Shown: positions 23,033 through 35,300 of the stretch, one piece after another | How the letters are laid out: every line of letters starts with the position of its first letter | How positions within the stretch are numbered: position 1 is the stretch's first letter | Assembly: GCA_030374805.1 (NCBI GenBank) | Contig: JARGSG010000050.1 | Span: 248,001 to 312,000 of the forward strand | Length of the DNA: 64,000 bases | Direction of reading: 5' to 3' | Origin: Gracilaria gracilis | Taxonomy: Eukaryota; Rhodophyta; Florideophyceae; Gracilariales; Gracilariaceae | The notes under the pieces: generated by a model | What the model was told of the DNA's origin: nothing | The model's input: the letters and a program-made list of their open reading frames with translations, nothing else | Database searches by the model: none | Program-made: the position numbers and the translations under genes

Positions 23033-24351
23033 TTACTCGCTTCCAAGTCTGATTATGAAATCCTTCTTCAACGCTTCGTGCCCAAGTCCTGAGGTCAGAA
23101 AACCATATCGTACCAGAAAGTTCTCGGACTGGCCGTCGTTCATGAGATACTCACTGCTATGTCCCTGTGCAGTCGTTTGCTGTTGAGGTTCACCATTTTC
23201 GGTTACCTGCATATCGTATAGCTCTGTTAAGAAATCAATCTCGCCTTCCTCTTCATCCGCGTCTTCCTGAAAATGTCTCTGCCGCTGCATTTCTACGATT
23301 AAATTGTGAAGCACAACACAAGTCTGCGAGACCCTGATTATCTCATCTTCATACCAAAGTCGCACATCATCACGCAGTACCCCAAAGCGCGCCTGTAGAA
23401 CCCCGAAAAGCCTTTCAACGTCTTTCCTTCTTCCTTTCTGTCGTGCTGTGTACCTATTTTCCTCCTCACTGCCTGGAATGTGTATAGGAGAAGCAAAGAT
23501 GGGCCATTTGGTGTAGATACCGTCCACTAAAAAATATGGTAAATCCTGAGTGCAGCTTCGGCGTGAAGTTTATACTGCACCAGTAACTTGAAGTCAAACT
23601 TGTTGAACAGAATGTCGTTAAATAAAGGAGAGGTTTGCTCCATTGTTTTGTCGTTGTTTGTTCCTGGTCTCCCCACAAACCAATGCCAAACATAAAGATC
23701 ACGAGCGCACCATGCCTCCACGGATACGTTGGCCATCTTTCCATCTTTGGCGTTTTTGTATTGACCTTTCCACGCAATGGGGCAGTTCTTCCATGAAATG
23801 CGGCAGCAATCGACAGCCTCCGCACAGCCCTTGAACCCTACTTCATCGTATAGTTCCGACATGTGCTGCAATTCATCCGTACTAGGTCTTCTGTTCAGAT
23901 AATGTGAACCATATAACTGTAGAATGTAGTACCAAAACTTATACACATAGAACCGAATCGACTGTGCACTCATTCTGGAACCGTCATCTAGATCGTCATA
24001 GCTTCGATTTGTAGTCAAAAAACGTAAAAAAGTCAATACTTTCACTTGTGAGGGATGTCCCAGCTTATCGTAACAGTTTCGTCTTTGTGTCCATATTTCA
24101 GGATAGTTTTCGACAAGGTCATTATGAAGCTTCCAAAACAGAACACGAGGGACACCAAATCGCCTTCTGAAATCTTTTAGGCTGTAGACACTCTCAGAAC
24201 CCAGGTAGTCTTTTATCCATGTGGATCGTCCTTTATCAATGTTTCGGGAGCCTCTCAGTCTTCCTCTGCGCTTTCGAGTCTTTCCAATTTTCTGAAAGTT
24301 GTTGAGAAGTAGAAGTGTCCGGGCAAACATAGCGAACGTTTGTTGCTGCAT
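23033..24351 (-). CDS. PIF/Harbinger transposase (one frameshift)
   Basis: ATG at 24,351. An N-terminal helical region (SLKDFRRRFGVPRVLFWKLHNDL) precedes the DDE nuclease domain of the Harbinger/DDE_4 type: first Asp in EAVDCCRISW, second in DLPYFLVDGIYTKWP, Glu in RRKDVERLFGVLQARF. A single frameshift near 23,550, just before the second Asp, splits it into 274- and 164-residue frames; otherwise it is of normal length (~440 aa). It cuts and pastes the element at TWA/TTA sites. Few lesions and near-complete ends suggest a young insertion. Confidence 0.9.
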
Positions 24352-26015
24352 GTGGAGGGATGCAAGAAAGAGTTCATGATCATCAGAATCTATTGAAGAA
24401 GATAAATATGTAGTTGGGAATTGTACACATGGACTGGAGTCTGTAGGCTACACCATAAAAACACTGAGGCGGAACCCGAATAGAGGTGGTGGTGAGTTTT
24501 TGAATGACCAGAAAAGTGTTGTGTTCACTCACCCCTCGGTTTGCGCGCATAGTTAACGATTTGAATCGATTGGATCAGAGCCAACGGCGCATGGCTTGCA
24601 TTCGTACTTGACCCTAGTCATTCAGCGGCGACTGCTACAGATGCTGCGTTCTGCGCTTTATTTTTTGTCTCTAAAACTCAATTTTGAGAAACACAACTTT
24701 AGAGTCATGTTAGACATGTCTTACAGCCATACAACGGCGCGGCGTAGACCGGGTTAGCATAGTTAACACGTACAGGTCAATCTTGGCCCATTCCTCTAGC
24801 AATGCGGCTTTAAGCTCCTGTTTGGTGTCAAACTGACGATTGTCAGCATAGACTCGGTAGCTTAGAATACTCCATAGATTCTCGATAGGGTTCAAGTCAG
24901 GCGAATGTGCGGGCCACTCCGAAAGCCAAATTGCTTCATCAATAAACCATGATTTAGAGTACCTAGAAACATGAAAAGGGGCATTGTCTTGCTGAAAAAT
25001 CAGTGTGTCACTGTGATATGTCTCAATAAAAGGCAACAAGTGTGTCTTTAGCATTTCAACATATCCTTCGGAGTTCATATTTCCATCAATAAAAAGCAAT
25101 AATCCTTTAGCATAAACAGAAAAGCACGCCCAAACCATTAATGAAAAACCACCATTCTTTCTTTTAGAGAAAATTTGCTCATCGTGTCGTAAGTCGTGCT
25201 AATAAAATCTCCATCCATCGGGGCCATCTCCATTAAATTTCTTTTCAGCACTCCAAACCACCATGTCCCATTCATGGGGATAAAATCGGTTGTGCGCCAT
25301 AGCCCATTCTAGACGTTTGACTCTGTGATGTTCAGTCAAAAGTGGGGCCGTGGTTTTCTTCTTGTACTCAAAAGTCTCGAGCCTGTGTATCGCTCTCGTC
25401 ACTGTTGAAATAGAAACTTTAAGATCCAGGTCTCTCTTAAGAGATGGTGCTGATGTAGACGATTTAGAAAGCGTTCTTTTTATTAGACGTTCATCGTGGG
25501 AGTTCAGTTTTCCCGGTATACCACAGCGTGGTTTCTGAATAACAGTGCTTAACATCTTCAAGTATCCGTAGACTGCTGATTTACACCGATTGAATTGAGT
25601 TGCGATTGCTTGCAAAGACAGTTTAACTGCATTGAGTGCTCTAATTTGTGCCTTTTTGTCGGTTGTGAGTTGTTTGCCGCGTGGCATGGTGTTCACTGCG
25701 TGACGTAAACCGGTTAGGTACTGATGTGTTAGGAAAACGAATCTTTATTGTTGGTGTCAAGTGCTACATTGAATTTATATGGTATTATGGATGTGCGCGC
25801 CATTTTTTGTAATCCTTTGTATATTTTTGGATTCCTTTATGTACAGTTCTTTATAGATCGTAGCTCTAATAAGATACCAAACTGGTTGAAACTGTTTGAC
25901 AGTACTACAGTATTGGTTCTATTGTGGTAGAGCCGTATATTAGAATTACTGCTCGTTTGGAAGTTGCCGTTCTCTTGAAAAGGACCCCGTGCGTATATTT
26001 TTGAAGACTACTGTA

Positions 26016-27275
26016 TGTGCGCACTTCGCTCCGTCTCGTTCGCACCCGCTTACAGGCTACATTGTAGCATCGCCTGGGGCGCGCTGCCCCAGGCCGCCAT
26101 CATTTTCACACATGCTCTGCCCCTTTCTTTGCGTGCCGTCGCGCTCCTGCCGCGAGCACGCTCAGCTACAAGCTTTCAACTTTGGCAGATTGCGCGTTCC
26201 GGATGCCAAGGCTCGTCTGCCTGAAGGTATGTTGTGGCTACGGCTCTGCGCACGCAATCTATCGTAAACAATTGACTTAGTAAAAAGCTCCTAAAATCTG
26301 TCAATCTGGTGCGGCTTGGAAATTCTATTAAACTCAAACAAGATAAGGACACTTTAGTTGATTTTATATCTGTACTATTGCCTTTTACACAGACTATGGA
26401 TAACGATAAACTACATTGGTTGGTCTTCATATTTTATTGTTTTGGTGTCAAAGGGTTTTGCTTCGAACAAAACTACTATGTGAACCGTTACTGTCTGCGT
26501 GTTTTTTGACATTTGTCAGTGTGGCTTAATGTTTTTGTTTCCGTTTGCCGCTTGTGAAACAGTTTCGACGCATAATCTTTTCCATTTCTACGGAAATCCT
26601 GAATTTTCTGCGCGTATGACGATTCAACATACGAAAGAACTTTATATCTCTCTTTATCAAGTACGAAAGTTTGCGCGACAAGCTGGTTGGTCGCGGGACC
26701 CCAGCTACATTTTGTACCTGATTGCACCGCGTCCCTTAATTAATGCGGACATGACGACGAGGTTCTTCCGAGAAATTCTAGTCGGAGATTTTGGTTCGCC
26801 GGTTTTGTGTTTCTTCTTGCCACCTCCATGAAAAGGCTTTCATTTACTGTGGTTTGAAGATTGCGCTACTAGTCGTTTTCTTTCTCTTCCCGTATGTCAC
26901 TTCTGTGTTACAGGCACAAAGCTCTTTATTGTCTTACTGCGTGATCGGCATCCGATTTGTTTCTTTTTTGTTTGAAGAATTGAAGTACCAAACTCCACGT
27001 TGTTGCGGGAAGATCCTTAGAAGGTCGGATCGTTGTGGTGCGGGGTTAGCTGCCTAATTTCGGGGAGCCGTCCCACATCGATCGCCTGCTTCTCTAGGTT
27101 GGGTCAGGGTCACCTCAAGTTCACACCTCCTCCACCGGGAGGGGACTGGCGAAGTTGAAGGAGAAGTACAAAAAGTTGAAGAAGAAGAAACTTTCCTACG
27201 GTGTTGGTCGCGGTATCCTTTTCCCGTACAAGAAGGTCGATCATTCATTTTTCCCGTTATTCCCCGTACGTCAGG
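26016..27275. other. No gene seen; possible 5' region of the Copia-like element
   Basis: A short GC palindrome (GCCTGGGG...CCCCAGGC) lies at about 26,071-26,093. Short frames only. This stretch could hold the LTR and leader of the downstream retroelement, but I could not find a second LTR copy to prove it. Confidence 0.4.
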
Positions 27276-29558
27276 ATGTCGAGTTCCCAAGAGGGTCTCC
27301 TAGGTAAACTCCCGAATCTTAGGATCCCCACTGGCTACATCCTCTGGCTTCCTCGTCTCTTAGCCTACTTCCGCCGAGACGACGCATTTCTGACTGGACT
27401 GGACCCACGACCCGAAGGGTTCAACCCAAACAATCAGGCAACGCCATCTTGGTTCGAGAAATCTGTGAAGGCGAAGAGTACTAACACCCTCTGCCTCGGT
27501 GACTCTCCGCTTGCTCTCGTTCGAACGTTTGTTGACGATGATGACAAAACGGCCAGTGCGTGTACACAACCTCCAACGCGCAAGCTGTGCAGAACATCGG
27601 CCATAGTCTGGACACTTTGGTATAAAAGGACAGCGAGGACTGGAACAAGCACGTCGCTAAGTTCCTGGAAGTAGTTGGGGAACTTGCCACCTTCGATGAG
27701 GAACTTTTGCAGAAAGACAAAGTCTCCAAACTCATTCGAAGTCTGCCCAACTCCTTCGCTCCCTTGGCCATGATATCGAACCTAACCGCAGTGGGCTTCG
27801 ACTCCATCGTGAATGCTGTCGAAGCTGAAGTGGCTCGTCGCAAGAACCCAAACAACCCGACATCCTCCACTCCTTCGTCCACTCGCATACTACCCAGCAA
27901 AAATCCAACACGGCAAACAAGGGTGGTCGGAAGCAGCGACACCGTCCTAACAAGTCCTCGGCTACCAAGAGCCGCTACGATGATAACTGCTACTATTGCG
28001 GTCTTCGTGGACACTACGCTCGAGATTGCTACAAACCCAAACGTGAGGTGTCTGAAAACAATGAAAACAAGCACAACTCCAACGAATGGCAGCAATCCAA
28101 TCGCAACAACGGTGGTTTTCGTCATTCACAGTATGGGTCGCTCTAAGGAGGGTACCACCAATCCAATTGAAACTCAGGTTTTGCACCAAGGGGGATGGAA
28201 ATGATAATCGTAACTCAAATCAAAACTCCAAACCTCGATCATATGTGGTGCAAAGAAATGATGATCTACCTCCTTCACCTGGCTTCAACTGCAATATGGG
28301 CAAGTTCAAGAGTAAGATCGCTCTTCTTTCTCAAAGGAAATTGGACTCTGCTTATGTTAACTCAGAGGCAACTCATCACTTCTTCCATTTGCGGAAGTCG
28401 TTCATTTGCTACGAACGAATTGAGATCGAGACTGTTCAAGTTGCTTCAGTAACAGCTCGTCTCGTTGGCAAAGGTCATGTCTGGATACCCTTGAACCGTA
28501 GTACAGTCATCGGGGCCTACCATACACCTGCCTTTGAGTCGAACCTTCTTTCTGTTCGCGTTCTCAGTGTCGAGTTCATGGTGCTGTTCACTTCCACCAT
28601 TCGGCCATTCAATCGATGCTTCATCATGGATCCTAAACGAAACTCTGAAATCATTTAGGAAACGTAAATTAGCCAAGGTCCCTTCGTCATGGACCTCACT
28701 GATAACGACAAACAAGTGATGGTCGTGAACGCAATTAACAGCAATCAGGAGCTGGCTCTGAAATGGGACGGTCGAACTGGTCATATTCACCCAAGTAGAT
28801 ACCAAAAGCTCGCTGATTCTTTCGACTCTGTGCCTTAATTTCAACGTTCCATCTTGGAATCGTTGACTTGTCTTCCTTGCTTAACGGGCAAGAGGAAATG
28901 GAACCCAATTACCGCCCGATCGCGATCCGTTTCGACGTCACATCCTTCGGACCTTATCCACATGGACTTATCTGGAAAGATTTTGTCATCTATCTATGGC
29001 GCAATCTACGCCATGGCCATACTAGATGACCACAGGTCCAAGTTGGACGTTTTCTTCTTGATGGAAAAGACAGGTGCTAGTGTTTTGAAGCACCTGGATG
29101 GGTATAAACGCCGATCGGAGCTAGAACTTAACCACTCGTTTCGCTTGAAGAATGTTCGCATGGACCGGGCCGGTGAACACAAAAGCACCGAGTTGGACAC
29201 TTTCTGCTCCGATCAGGGCATAATCTTGGACTGCTCTCCTGCTTACGTCTCTGAATCTAATGGCGCCCCGGAGAGGCTCATTAAGGAACATTGGACCAGG
29301 TCTCGTGTGCTTCTCTTTGCGAGCAAACTGCCCATATCTTTCTGGGTGGAGGCAGTGAACCATGCCAACTGGCTCCAAAATAGGGCTCCTTTCTCAAAGA
29401 TATAGGGACGGATACCGATTTTCGAATGGGATCGACTTCACGAACATTCCGAACTTTGGTCAGCCTGGCTATGCCTTCGTATATCAGTCCAAGACCGTGG
29501 CATCTAAGAAGTTCCTCCCACTTTCTGTCTTTGCGCACTTCGTGGGCATGCAAAGCAA
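27276..29558 (+). mobile_element. Copia-type retrotransposon remnant: gag, protease, integrase
   Basis: Gag begins at ATG 27,276. It continues through a helical capsid-like part (KLIRSLPNSFAPLAM near 27,730) to a CCHC knuckle CYYCGLRGHYARDC near 27,988. Protease follows near 28,353, but the Copia active site DSGATHH reads NSEATHH, losing the catalytic Asp. Integrase at 28,854-29,405 shows Asp in HMDLSG, Asp in VRMDRAGEH and Glu in SNGAPERLIKEH. The order gag-PR-IN and the following FGQPGYAFV...FVGM are Copia-like. Several frameshifts are present. RT/RNase H are absent because the sequence stops exactly where the 18.6-kb element begins. Confidence 0.85.
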
Positions 29559-29740
29559 CGTCGGTGTTCTTGGAAGGCTGGTTTAGTATGCTAGATGGCT
29601 AGTAATGAAAATAAAAGTCCGAAACAACTAGCAATCTCGCAGATTGGGCTAGTTGGCAAGGCAAATTTTTTTTTGGGAAATCGCATTTCCACGTGCCGCA
29701 GTTGAACTCCATTTGTTGACGTTGTATGCTAGTTTTCAGT
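29559..29740 (+). repeat. Left terminus and subterminal motif zone of the 18.6-kb element
   Basis: Terminal CGTCGGTGTT, then GCTAGT/ACTAGC words near 29,590, 29,598, 29,626, 29,647 and 29,727. Nearly the same sequence, inverted, occurs at 59,597-59,773. Confidence 0.75.
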
Positions 29741-29824
29741 TCGTGCGCCACTGCCCGTTACCACACATTCGTCGCAGTCGTCAAAATCACTCAAAACATT
29801 TACTCTCGGGTCACCAGCGCTGGT

Positions 29825-30781
29825 TTATTCCAACTCGGCATTCGGATCCTGAGTCTCAGTTTCCCTAAACGTCAAGTTAAAGAAGTTCAACGGACAAATC
29901 TCCCCATTCCGGTACACTTTCCTAGCTCCAAAGCGGCTTCCAACCCCTTCCAGTCTCTTCTCCTTCTGATCCTCCAATATACGCTCCGCCGTCCTCGCAG
30001 CCGCCGCCGCACTCCCGAAACCCACCAACGGCGCGCCACCCGGCAGCTGCGGTCGCACAAACACCTTCCCATTCTCGTCCACCATCACCCCAACCTTCCT
30101 CTTCTTCTTCAGTCGACTCCCAACACCTTCTCCTCCCTTCTCTTCTCCCCCCCTCTCCCTCACACTCCCCCGCCCACCCCGAGAACCAGGTGTCACCGGC
30201 GACTTTTTACCTGCTCCCTCTCCCACCCCTACTTCCCCTCCTCTCACCATTTCCTTCAACTCCATCAGCAATTTGCGCGCCTTCTCCACCTGTCCCACTT
30301 GCTCCTCCAACATTTCAACCCTACCCTTCAGCCCCACGTTCTCCTTTCGCAGCATCCCCATCTGCCTCCCCACGCACTCCAACATCCCATTCACATGTCC
30401 CACAGCCCCCACCCCAGTCAGCTTCGTCCTCTTCCGAATCATCGAAATCAATTCCATCGGCACCCTAGCCTCCGACACACTCAGCACCAACCCTCCCATG
30501 TCTGCCACCATCTCCGACAGCATATCGTCGAAGTGCTCCTTCAAACTCCCCCCAAGCTTCCTCACCCGTTCCTCCATCTCCCCCATAAACCTTCTCTCCG
30601 GTCCTCCTCCTCCATCCCCATCCCCATCACCTCCACCGCCCCCTCCATCCCCATTACAAACCCTCTGACTCACACAAACCCCCTCAGTATCCCCTCCCTC
30701 CTTCCAAGGCGGCGTCTTTGGCACTTCCGTCCTATGCAGCAGAGCCATTAGCTCCTCGTCACCAACGTATCCATTCGACAT
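29825..30781 (-). CDS. Coiled-coil nuclear-type protein of the large element, 318 aa
   Basis: Intact frame from MSNGYVGDEELMALLHRTEV. I do not recognise the family. Visible features: a Gly-rich acidic segment near residues 45-60, a helical stretch, a long coiled coil (LECVGRQMGMLRKENVGLKGRVEMLEEQVGQVEKA, residues ~130-170), and a basic cluster LKKKRKVG that matches a classical nuclear-localisation signal. The C-terminal ~90 residues (PQLPGGAPLVGF...) are the best conserved part between the two copies. It is the gene closest to the left end. A homologue lies at 58,551-59,505. An end-binding or accessory role for transposition is a guess. Confidence 0.65.
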   Translation of the reverse strand: MSNGYVGDEELMALLHRTEVPKTPPWKEGGDTEGVCVSQRVCNGDGGGGGGDGDGDGGGGPERRFMGEMEERVRKLGGSLKEHFDDMLSEMVADMGGLVLSVSEARVPMELISMIRKRTKLTGVGAVGHVNGMLECVGRQMGMLRKENVGLKGRVEMLEEQVGQVEKARKLLMELKEMVRGGEVGVGEGAGKKSPVTPGSRGGRGSVRERGGEEKGGEGVGSRLKKKRKVGVMVDENGKVFVRPQLPGGAPLVGFGSAAAAARTAERILEDQKEKRLEGVGSRFGARKVYRNGEICPLNFFNLTFRETETQDPNAELE

Positions 30782-31297
30782 CCCGACTAAAGACGGCGTC
30801 CGGCGATGAACGACTTGAACAGGCCTGAGCGACTAACCACAACCCTCGTCCTTGCTACCCCTGATCACAGCCGGTACACTCGTGGCCACACACCCTTCTA
30901 CCTCGCCGGCCTATTTGTATCACAATTTTCTATATCTCAATTTCCCGCCATTCCCCAAAAACTCCATTTCTCCCAGATATTTCCATATTTTCGTTTTTTC
31001 CTTTCAGTACCATCCCACAAAACCAATCCACAGCGCCCGTTCCTTAACTCCTTACCATTAAATCTTCCCCTTTATACTTCATTTCGACACATCTCTTTTC
31101 ATAAACACATTCATCAGTTCTAATCCCTTCATACCCACCTACCTCATTCTTTCAACTACTTAGTCATAAAAACTATCTTTTCCTCTGAAACCACTTTATC
31201 GATGTATAAATGAGCAACGCCGTTCTCTACTTAAGCGTCTCTCCCTTCCTCTCCTGTACCACAATATATCCTCACAGCATCCAACAAATTCGACATA

Positions 31298-32071
31298 ATG
31301 ACCTCGTCTTCCTCTTCTCTCCGCTCCTCCCACACCCCAGCTGTTGTTGTATGCAGAGGCCGCATTGGGTCCATGCTTTACGACCACGGTACCTTTCGAG
31401 ATACCATTCTTTCACTCCAAGATTTCATAGCCGCACACAGCATTCCGCAAGGTCCCATTTTCTTCTGCGGCAGGAGCAACTTGTTGGAAACAGTAATTCG
31501 CTCCTGCCATCCATCTCGCAGACAAGACTTGGTCTTCATTCAGAACCGCCACATTCTTCCCATTCTTTCAGAAAATGATCTTCATCACACCACACGAGCA
31601 GTTCTTTATATCGCCGTACCCACTCTCGCTGCACCTCCACAGGATGGCGTCACCCCTCTTACTCCCAACAGCCTCACAACTGTCACCGGAAAATGGGCTT
31701 TCGCACTAGCACAACGCTTCTTAAACGCAGGTCTCACTTGCAATATCGTTGACGAAGACGCGTTCTCTAAATCCTACTACGAAAAGCTCGTCTGGATCTC
31801 TCCATTCAACCTAGTTGGTTCCTCCCACGGCTTCATTACCATGCATGACGTGGCCACCCGCTACAATACCATGGTCTCAACGATAATGAAGGAACTACTC
31901 GGCATAATCTCCTCCAATACAGCTATCTTCTACAATATCCCCTCCACAGTACAATCCCTCCTCGTCTACGGCAGCACTCTTACCACCTTCTACGGCTCAT
32001 TCTCTGAGTACGAATTCAGAAATGCTTACTTCTACCTTTCCTCCGGATACCAAGAGAGCGGGCTTGGCTGA
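31298..32071 (+). CDS. Ketopantoate-reductase-like protein carried by the large element, 257 aa
   Basis: Intact frame from ATG 31,298. The N-terminal half is Rossmann-like without an obvious GxGxxG. The middle has DLVFIQNRHILPIL, and the C-terminal helical part has CNIVDEDAFSKSYYEKLVWISPFNLVGSSHG followed by regularly spaced helices, as in the ApbA/PanE (2-dehydropantoate 2-reductase) C-terminal fold. Known members reduce ketopantoate with NADPH, but many eukaryotic relatives have no assigned reaction, and the missing glycine loop argues against a normal reductase. Conserved in the second copy (57,321-58,034), so it belongs to the element. Family assignment is moderate; function unknown. Confidence 0.55.
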   Translation: MTSSSSSLRSSHTPAVVVCRGRIGSMLYDHGTFRDTILSLQDFIAAHSIPQGPIFFCGRSNLLETVIRSCHPSRRQDLVFIQNRHILPILSENDLHHTTRAVLYIAVPTLAAPPQDGVTPLTPNSLTTVTGKWAFALAQRFLNAGLTCNIVDEDAFSKSYYEKLVWISPFNLVGSSHGFITMHDVATRYNTMVSTIMKELLGIISSNTAIFYNIPSTVQSLLVYGSTLTTFYGSFSEYEFRNAYFYLSSGYQESGLG

Positions 32072-32350
32072 CCCTGCCCCTTTTCAAACCAACTATGTCA
32101 ATGTCTTTAGAAAAGACATTCTCTTTTAGTACCAGTACTACTTTGGTCTCATTTTGTAACAAAGATATCTTCGCACAATACTCTCTCTCCCTACCCCATG
32201 CTTTGTAACTCATTTTCTTTCTTCAACAATCCTTTTATGCTCACATTATATCAAAACATTCGTTCATTTCTCATTACTAGTCAAGTCACCTCACTCTCAC
32301 ACACATAACACTACACGCCCTACACGCCCTACATGTTTTATCTAGGTCTT

Positions 32351-35300
32351 CTAATAATCCATTATCATCGGTCCCTCCTCGTAGTCCCCATCCATGTTAT
32401 CAGCCTTGTGGCCTTGTACCTCGTCATATTCTTCTTCGTAATCCTCCTCTCCAACTTCTTCTTCCTCCATTTCAAAGTTGTTCACAGAACTTTCCTCCTC
32501 GTTAAACTGTTCGTTCGGGTCTTCCCCGAGTCCAAATTTCTCATCTAAGAATTTGGGCCGAAAAGCAGGCTGCATGTGCACCGCATCAGGGAGCTTGTAT
32601 CCTTCGGGCACAAAGTACATATGATACCGTAGACAATTCTTTTTCACCAGCGCATCCATGTACCCAGCCCCAGCATGAAACACATCTCCCCTTCCAATCA
32701 ACATAGAGTACGGTGGAACCCTGAACTTCTTCACAACCATCGTACGAGAAAGCCTCTTCAAACTCTTTTCATCCGTCCTATACATATTATGTGACCTCTC
32801 ACATACCCATATCATAAAAGAGCTCCCCCCGGAGGCCATAATGAAGAATCCTGGAATCTCCCCATTGTTCTTCTCCACATTCGTCAACCCTCGGAAATCG
32901 GTGTGCAACACCTGCCCCGGGCATCCCTCGCCCGTACACAACACATGTCCTCCTGTTTCCGGCGCATACATCCTCTTCTTCGCCCTACTGTTCTTACACA
33001 GACGAAGAGCGGCTGATATCTGCCCAAACCTAGCATCCAACAACGCTCTCTTTCTCATCATCTTCAAACTCTTCTCATCCGATTCCATGTAATCCACAAT
33101 CCCCTTCTTCGTGGTAATGTATCGCCTAATGCCCTGCATCCTATCCCTCGCGTCCTTCCCATCTCCCGCGTTTATGATAGGGTTCCATCTCTTGCGGTTC
33201 TCCTCGAACTTGAAGTCCGGCTGTTTCAAGAAATCTTTGTGAAAGAACTCCAACATACTCTCTGTCACATCTTCATCCAACCCCACCCCCCTCTTCTTCG
33301 CCTCATCTGACATGCCTTCGTCACTTCCAAATTCCTCCAGCACACAGAATCCCCTCTCCATCAACTCCATTCTCTCCGCGGCAAAATACTCCCGCGCGAG
33401 GTCATCCCTCTCCATCGCCGCCATCCAAAGAGCCTCTTCCTCCCTTTTCGGCTTTCCCTTCAACGGGAGCTTCACCCCAAGAACTGGTTCCTTTGTAGTC
33501 CCCAGTTTTTTGTGCACATTCCGGGCTGCATGCCAGTACACCGCGTGATGCACCGCCCTCAAATCCTCCATCGTTAAACACCCCGCCCTATGCTGCTTTC
33601 GTAGGTGAAGCATATCCATCCACGGGTGCTGGTATTTCACAGCATTCTTCCCTTCCGGCCACTCACTCGGCAGTGCACCCACCATATTCGTCCACGGCAT
33701 ATCTGATCCCCCGGTGTACTCCCCAGCTGTCTTCATCCCCTTCGGGAGAACATCCGGATTGTTACCCTCAAAGCTACGCATTCCTCCTTCACCTTCCCCC
33801 TCCCCCGGTTCATCCCCAACAAATCCACTATCCTTCTCACTACTATCACTCTCTTCCTGGCCCTCAGTGGACGACATCACATTGATTTTCTGCTTCTTAA
33901 AGAACTTCTTTAATGCAATTTTCGTCATTTTCCTGAACAGGTTAACAACCTCCAAAGGTATGTCCACAGAAGATGTGTTCACCGTACCCTTCCTTCCTCG
34001 TTTCGGGGCAGGTTGCATATCATCTTCATCCTCGTCTTCAGTAAGCACCACAGAAGTTCTCCTCCTCGTTTTCTTCTTCTTCCCCACAACCCGTCCACCC
34101 TTCTTTTTTCTGAAGCGACCCGGAACCACCTTACGTCTTGTCCTACGTCTTAACACCGGTGGTTCCGGTTCAGGGCTTTCCACTACCATGGGATCGTTCT
34201 CCACCTCAGCAGATGGAGCCTTGGCCGTCCCCTCCGGTTCCACAACCTCTTCAATAACTTCCTATACAACCTCCTTCTCCTCTGAACTTCGCAGCGGTAC
34301 TTTAAAGTGTTGTACCAGCGTGTTACTTGCAGTCTTCACCCTCCTAGACACCATCCCGTCCCACAAACGCTTTACTCCCACGAGCTCCATTTTGGCTGTT
34401 TGCTTCCCGAGATATTCCAGGACAGATACCCCCTTTCCTCCGATCTTGAGAACCGTCTGCATCACTTCCTCAACTATCATCTTCTTCCTCTTGGCAGTCA
34501 TGTCGCAAAGCTTAAACATACCAATTGCACACTGAAAGAAGTGCTTCCTCATATCCTCAAAACGGCCCGTCCTCCATGCAGAGAACATTCTCAGTCGCAC
34601 ATGCCATTGCAAGCAACGGACGACGAAACGGAATTCCCCATCTGCGAGTCTTATAAAGAGGTTACTGGACACATGTGTGAGCGTCAGTGGCGGCCCCTCC
34701 TCACACACCTTCTCAAAGAATTGGAGAAGCCCCTCGCTTTGCACAAACTTCAGAGTCAGTGCCGCATAGCGATTCAAGTGACGCATACTATAGTCCCCGA
34801 TAACCCCACTTCTTTTCAACGTGCCTGCTATCTGTTTCGGCGTCACCTTCTTGACATCCACTCCTCCTTCGTCAATGACGTTTTCAACAAAGGACACCGT
34901 GCTGTGAAGCTTCTCTGCGAAAAACATCTGCAGAACATTGGAGCTCATCTCGTTCAGAAGATTGCCAAGTCCTTGCACTTCATTAATGGCCATCGGATTA
35001 CCATCCTTTCTCGTTCATAAGACAACATCCAGAGACTTCACTATATCCCCCATTTCTCTCCTTCCTCACGCGGGTCCTGTAACACAAGAAATCGGTGATA
35101 TCCGTCTATAAGTGTTACAGGCAGCACAAATCTCCCGTCAACGATGTCACTCGCATCCAAATCGCCTACAAGTGTAACGGCAATCGAACCGGCGGACGGA
35201 AGCCAACCAAAGTTGCGGCACTTCACCTTCGTGGCCTCCTTGTGCGCCAGGTTCACACTGCGAACCGTCTTCTTCGGGATTTCAATCATCTCGGTATCCG

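Larger units (their letters stand above)
21204..24720. mobile_element. Complete PIF/Harbinger element, 3,517 bp, TTA target duplication
   Basis: TTA at 21,201-21,203 and 24,721-24,723 flank termini GAGCATGTCTAACAT and, inverted, GACATGTCTAACAT, continuing as ACTCTAAA on both sides. It holds the transposase gene on the minus strand and a second, divergent gene on the plus strand, the standard two-gene layout. It sits inside the Tc1/mariner transposase gene. Confidence 0.92.
21169..25684 (-). pseudogene. Tc1/mariner transposase, split by the PIF insertion
   Basis: Runs from ATG 25,684 (MPRGKQL...) down to 24,724, then resumes at 21,203 and ends at a stop at 21,169-21,171. Rejoining the two sides at the TTA duplication restores the family's characteristic C-terminus (RRCMAV...NGKKTKY). 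The N-terminal paired HTH is present. The first catalytic Asp of the usual SDEKKF motif is Ala (SAEKKFNGDGPDGW). Second Asp in QQDNAPFH and Glu in SPDLNPIENLW are kept (DD34E spacing). A TAG at 25,199-25,201 interrupts the frame, where Trp-His-Asp is expected. The enzyme was therefore already being lost, or decayed after the PIF insertion. Confidence 0.9.
20928..26015. mobile_element. Tc1/mariner element with TA duplication, interrupted by a PIF/Harbinger insertion
   Basis: Left end TA-CAGTGGTCGTCAAAAATATA at 20,928 and right end, read inverted, TA-CAGTAGTCTTCAAAAATATA at 26,015 form TIRs of roughly 28 bp. Each is flanked by TA, the family's fixed target. Removing the PIF element plus one TTA leaves about 1.56 kb, the normal length for Tc1/mariner. 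Confidence 0.9.

Noticed and set aside
29726-30751. 341-codon plus-strand ORF rich in Pro, His and Leu
   Set aside because: It is the antisense shadow of the conserved coiled-coil gene at 29,825-30,781, which has a homologue in the second copy with protein-level similarity.
31196-32213. Frameshifts and stops throughout as sequencing error
   Set aside because: Long intact frames (BTB gene, 32,351-34,243, the MULE ORF) and consistent duplications argue for good base quality; different lesions in the two copies fit real decay.
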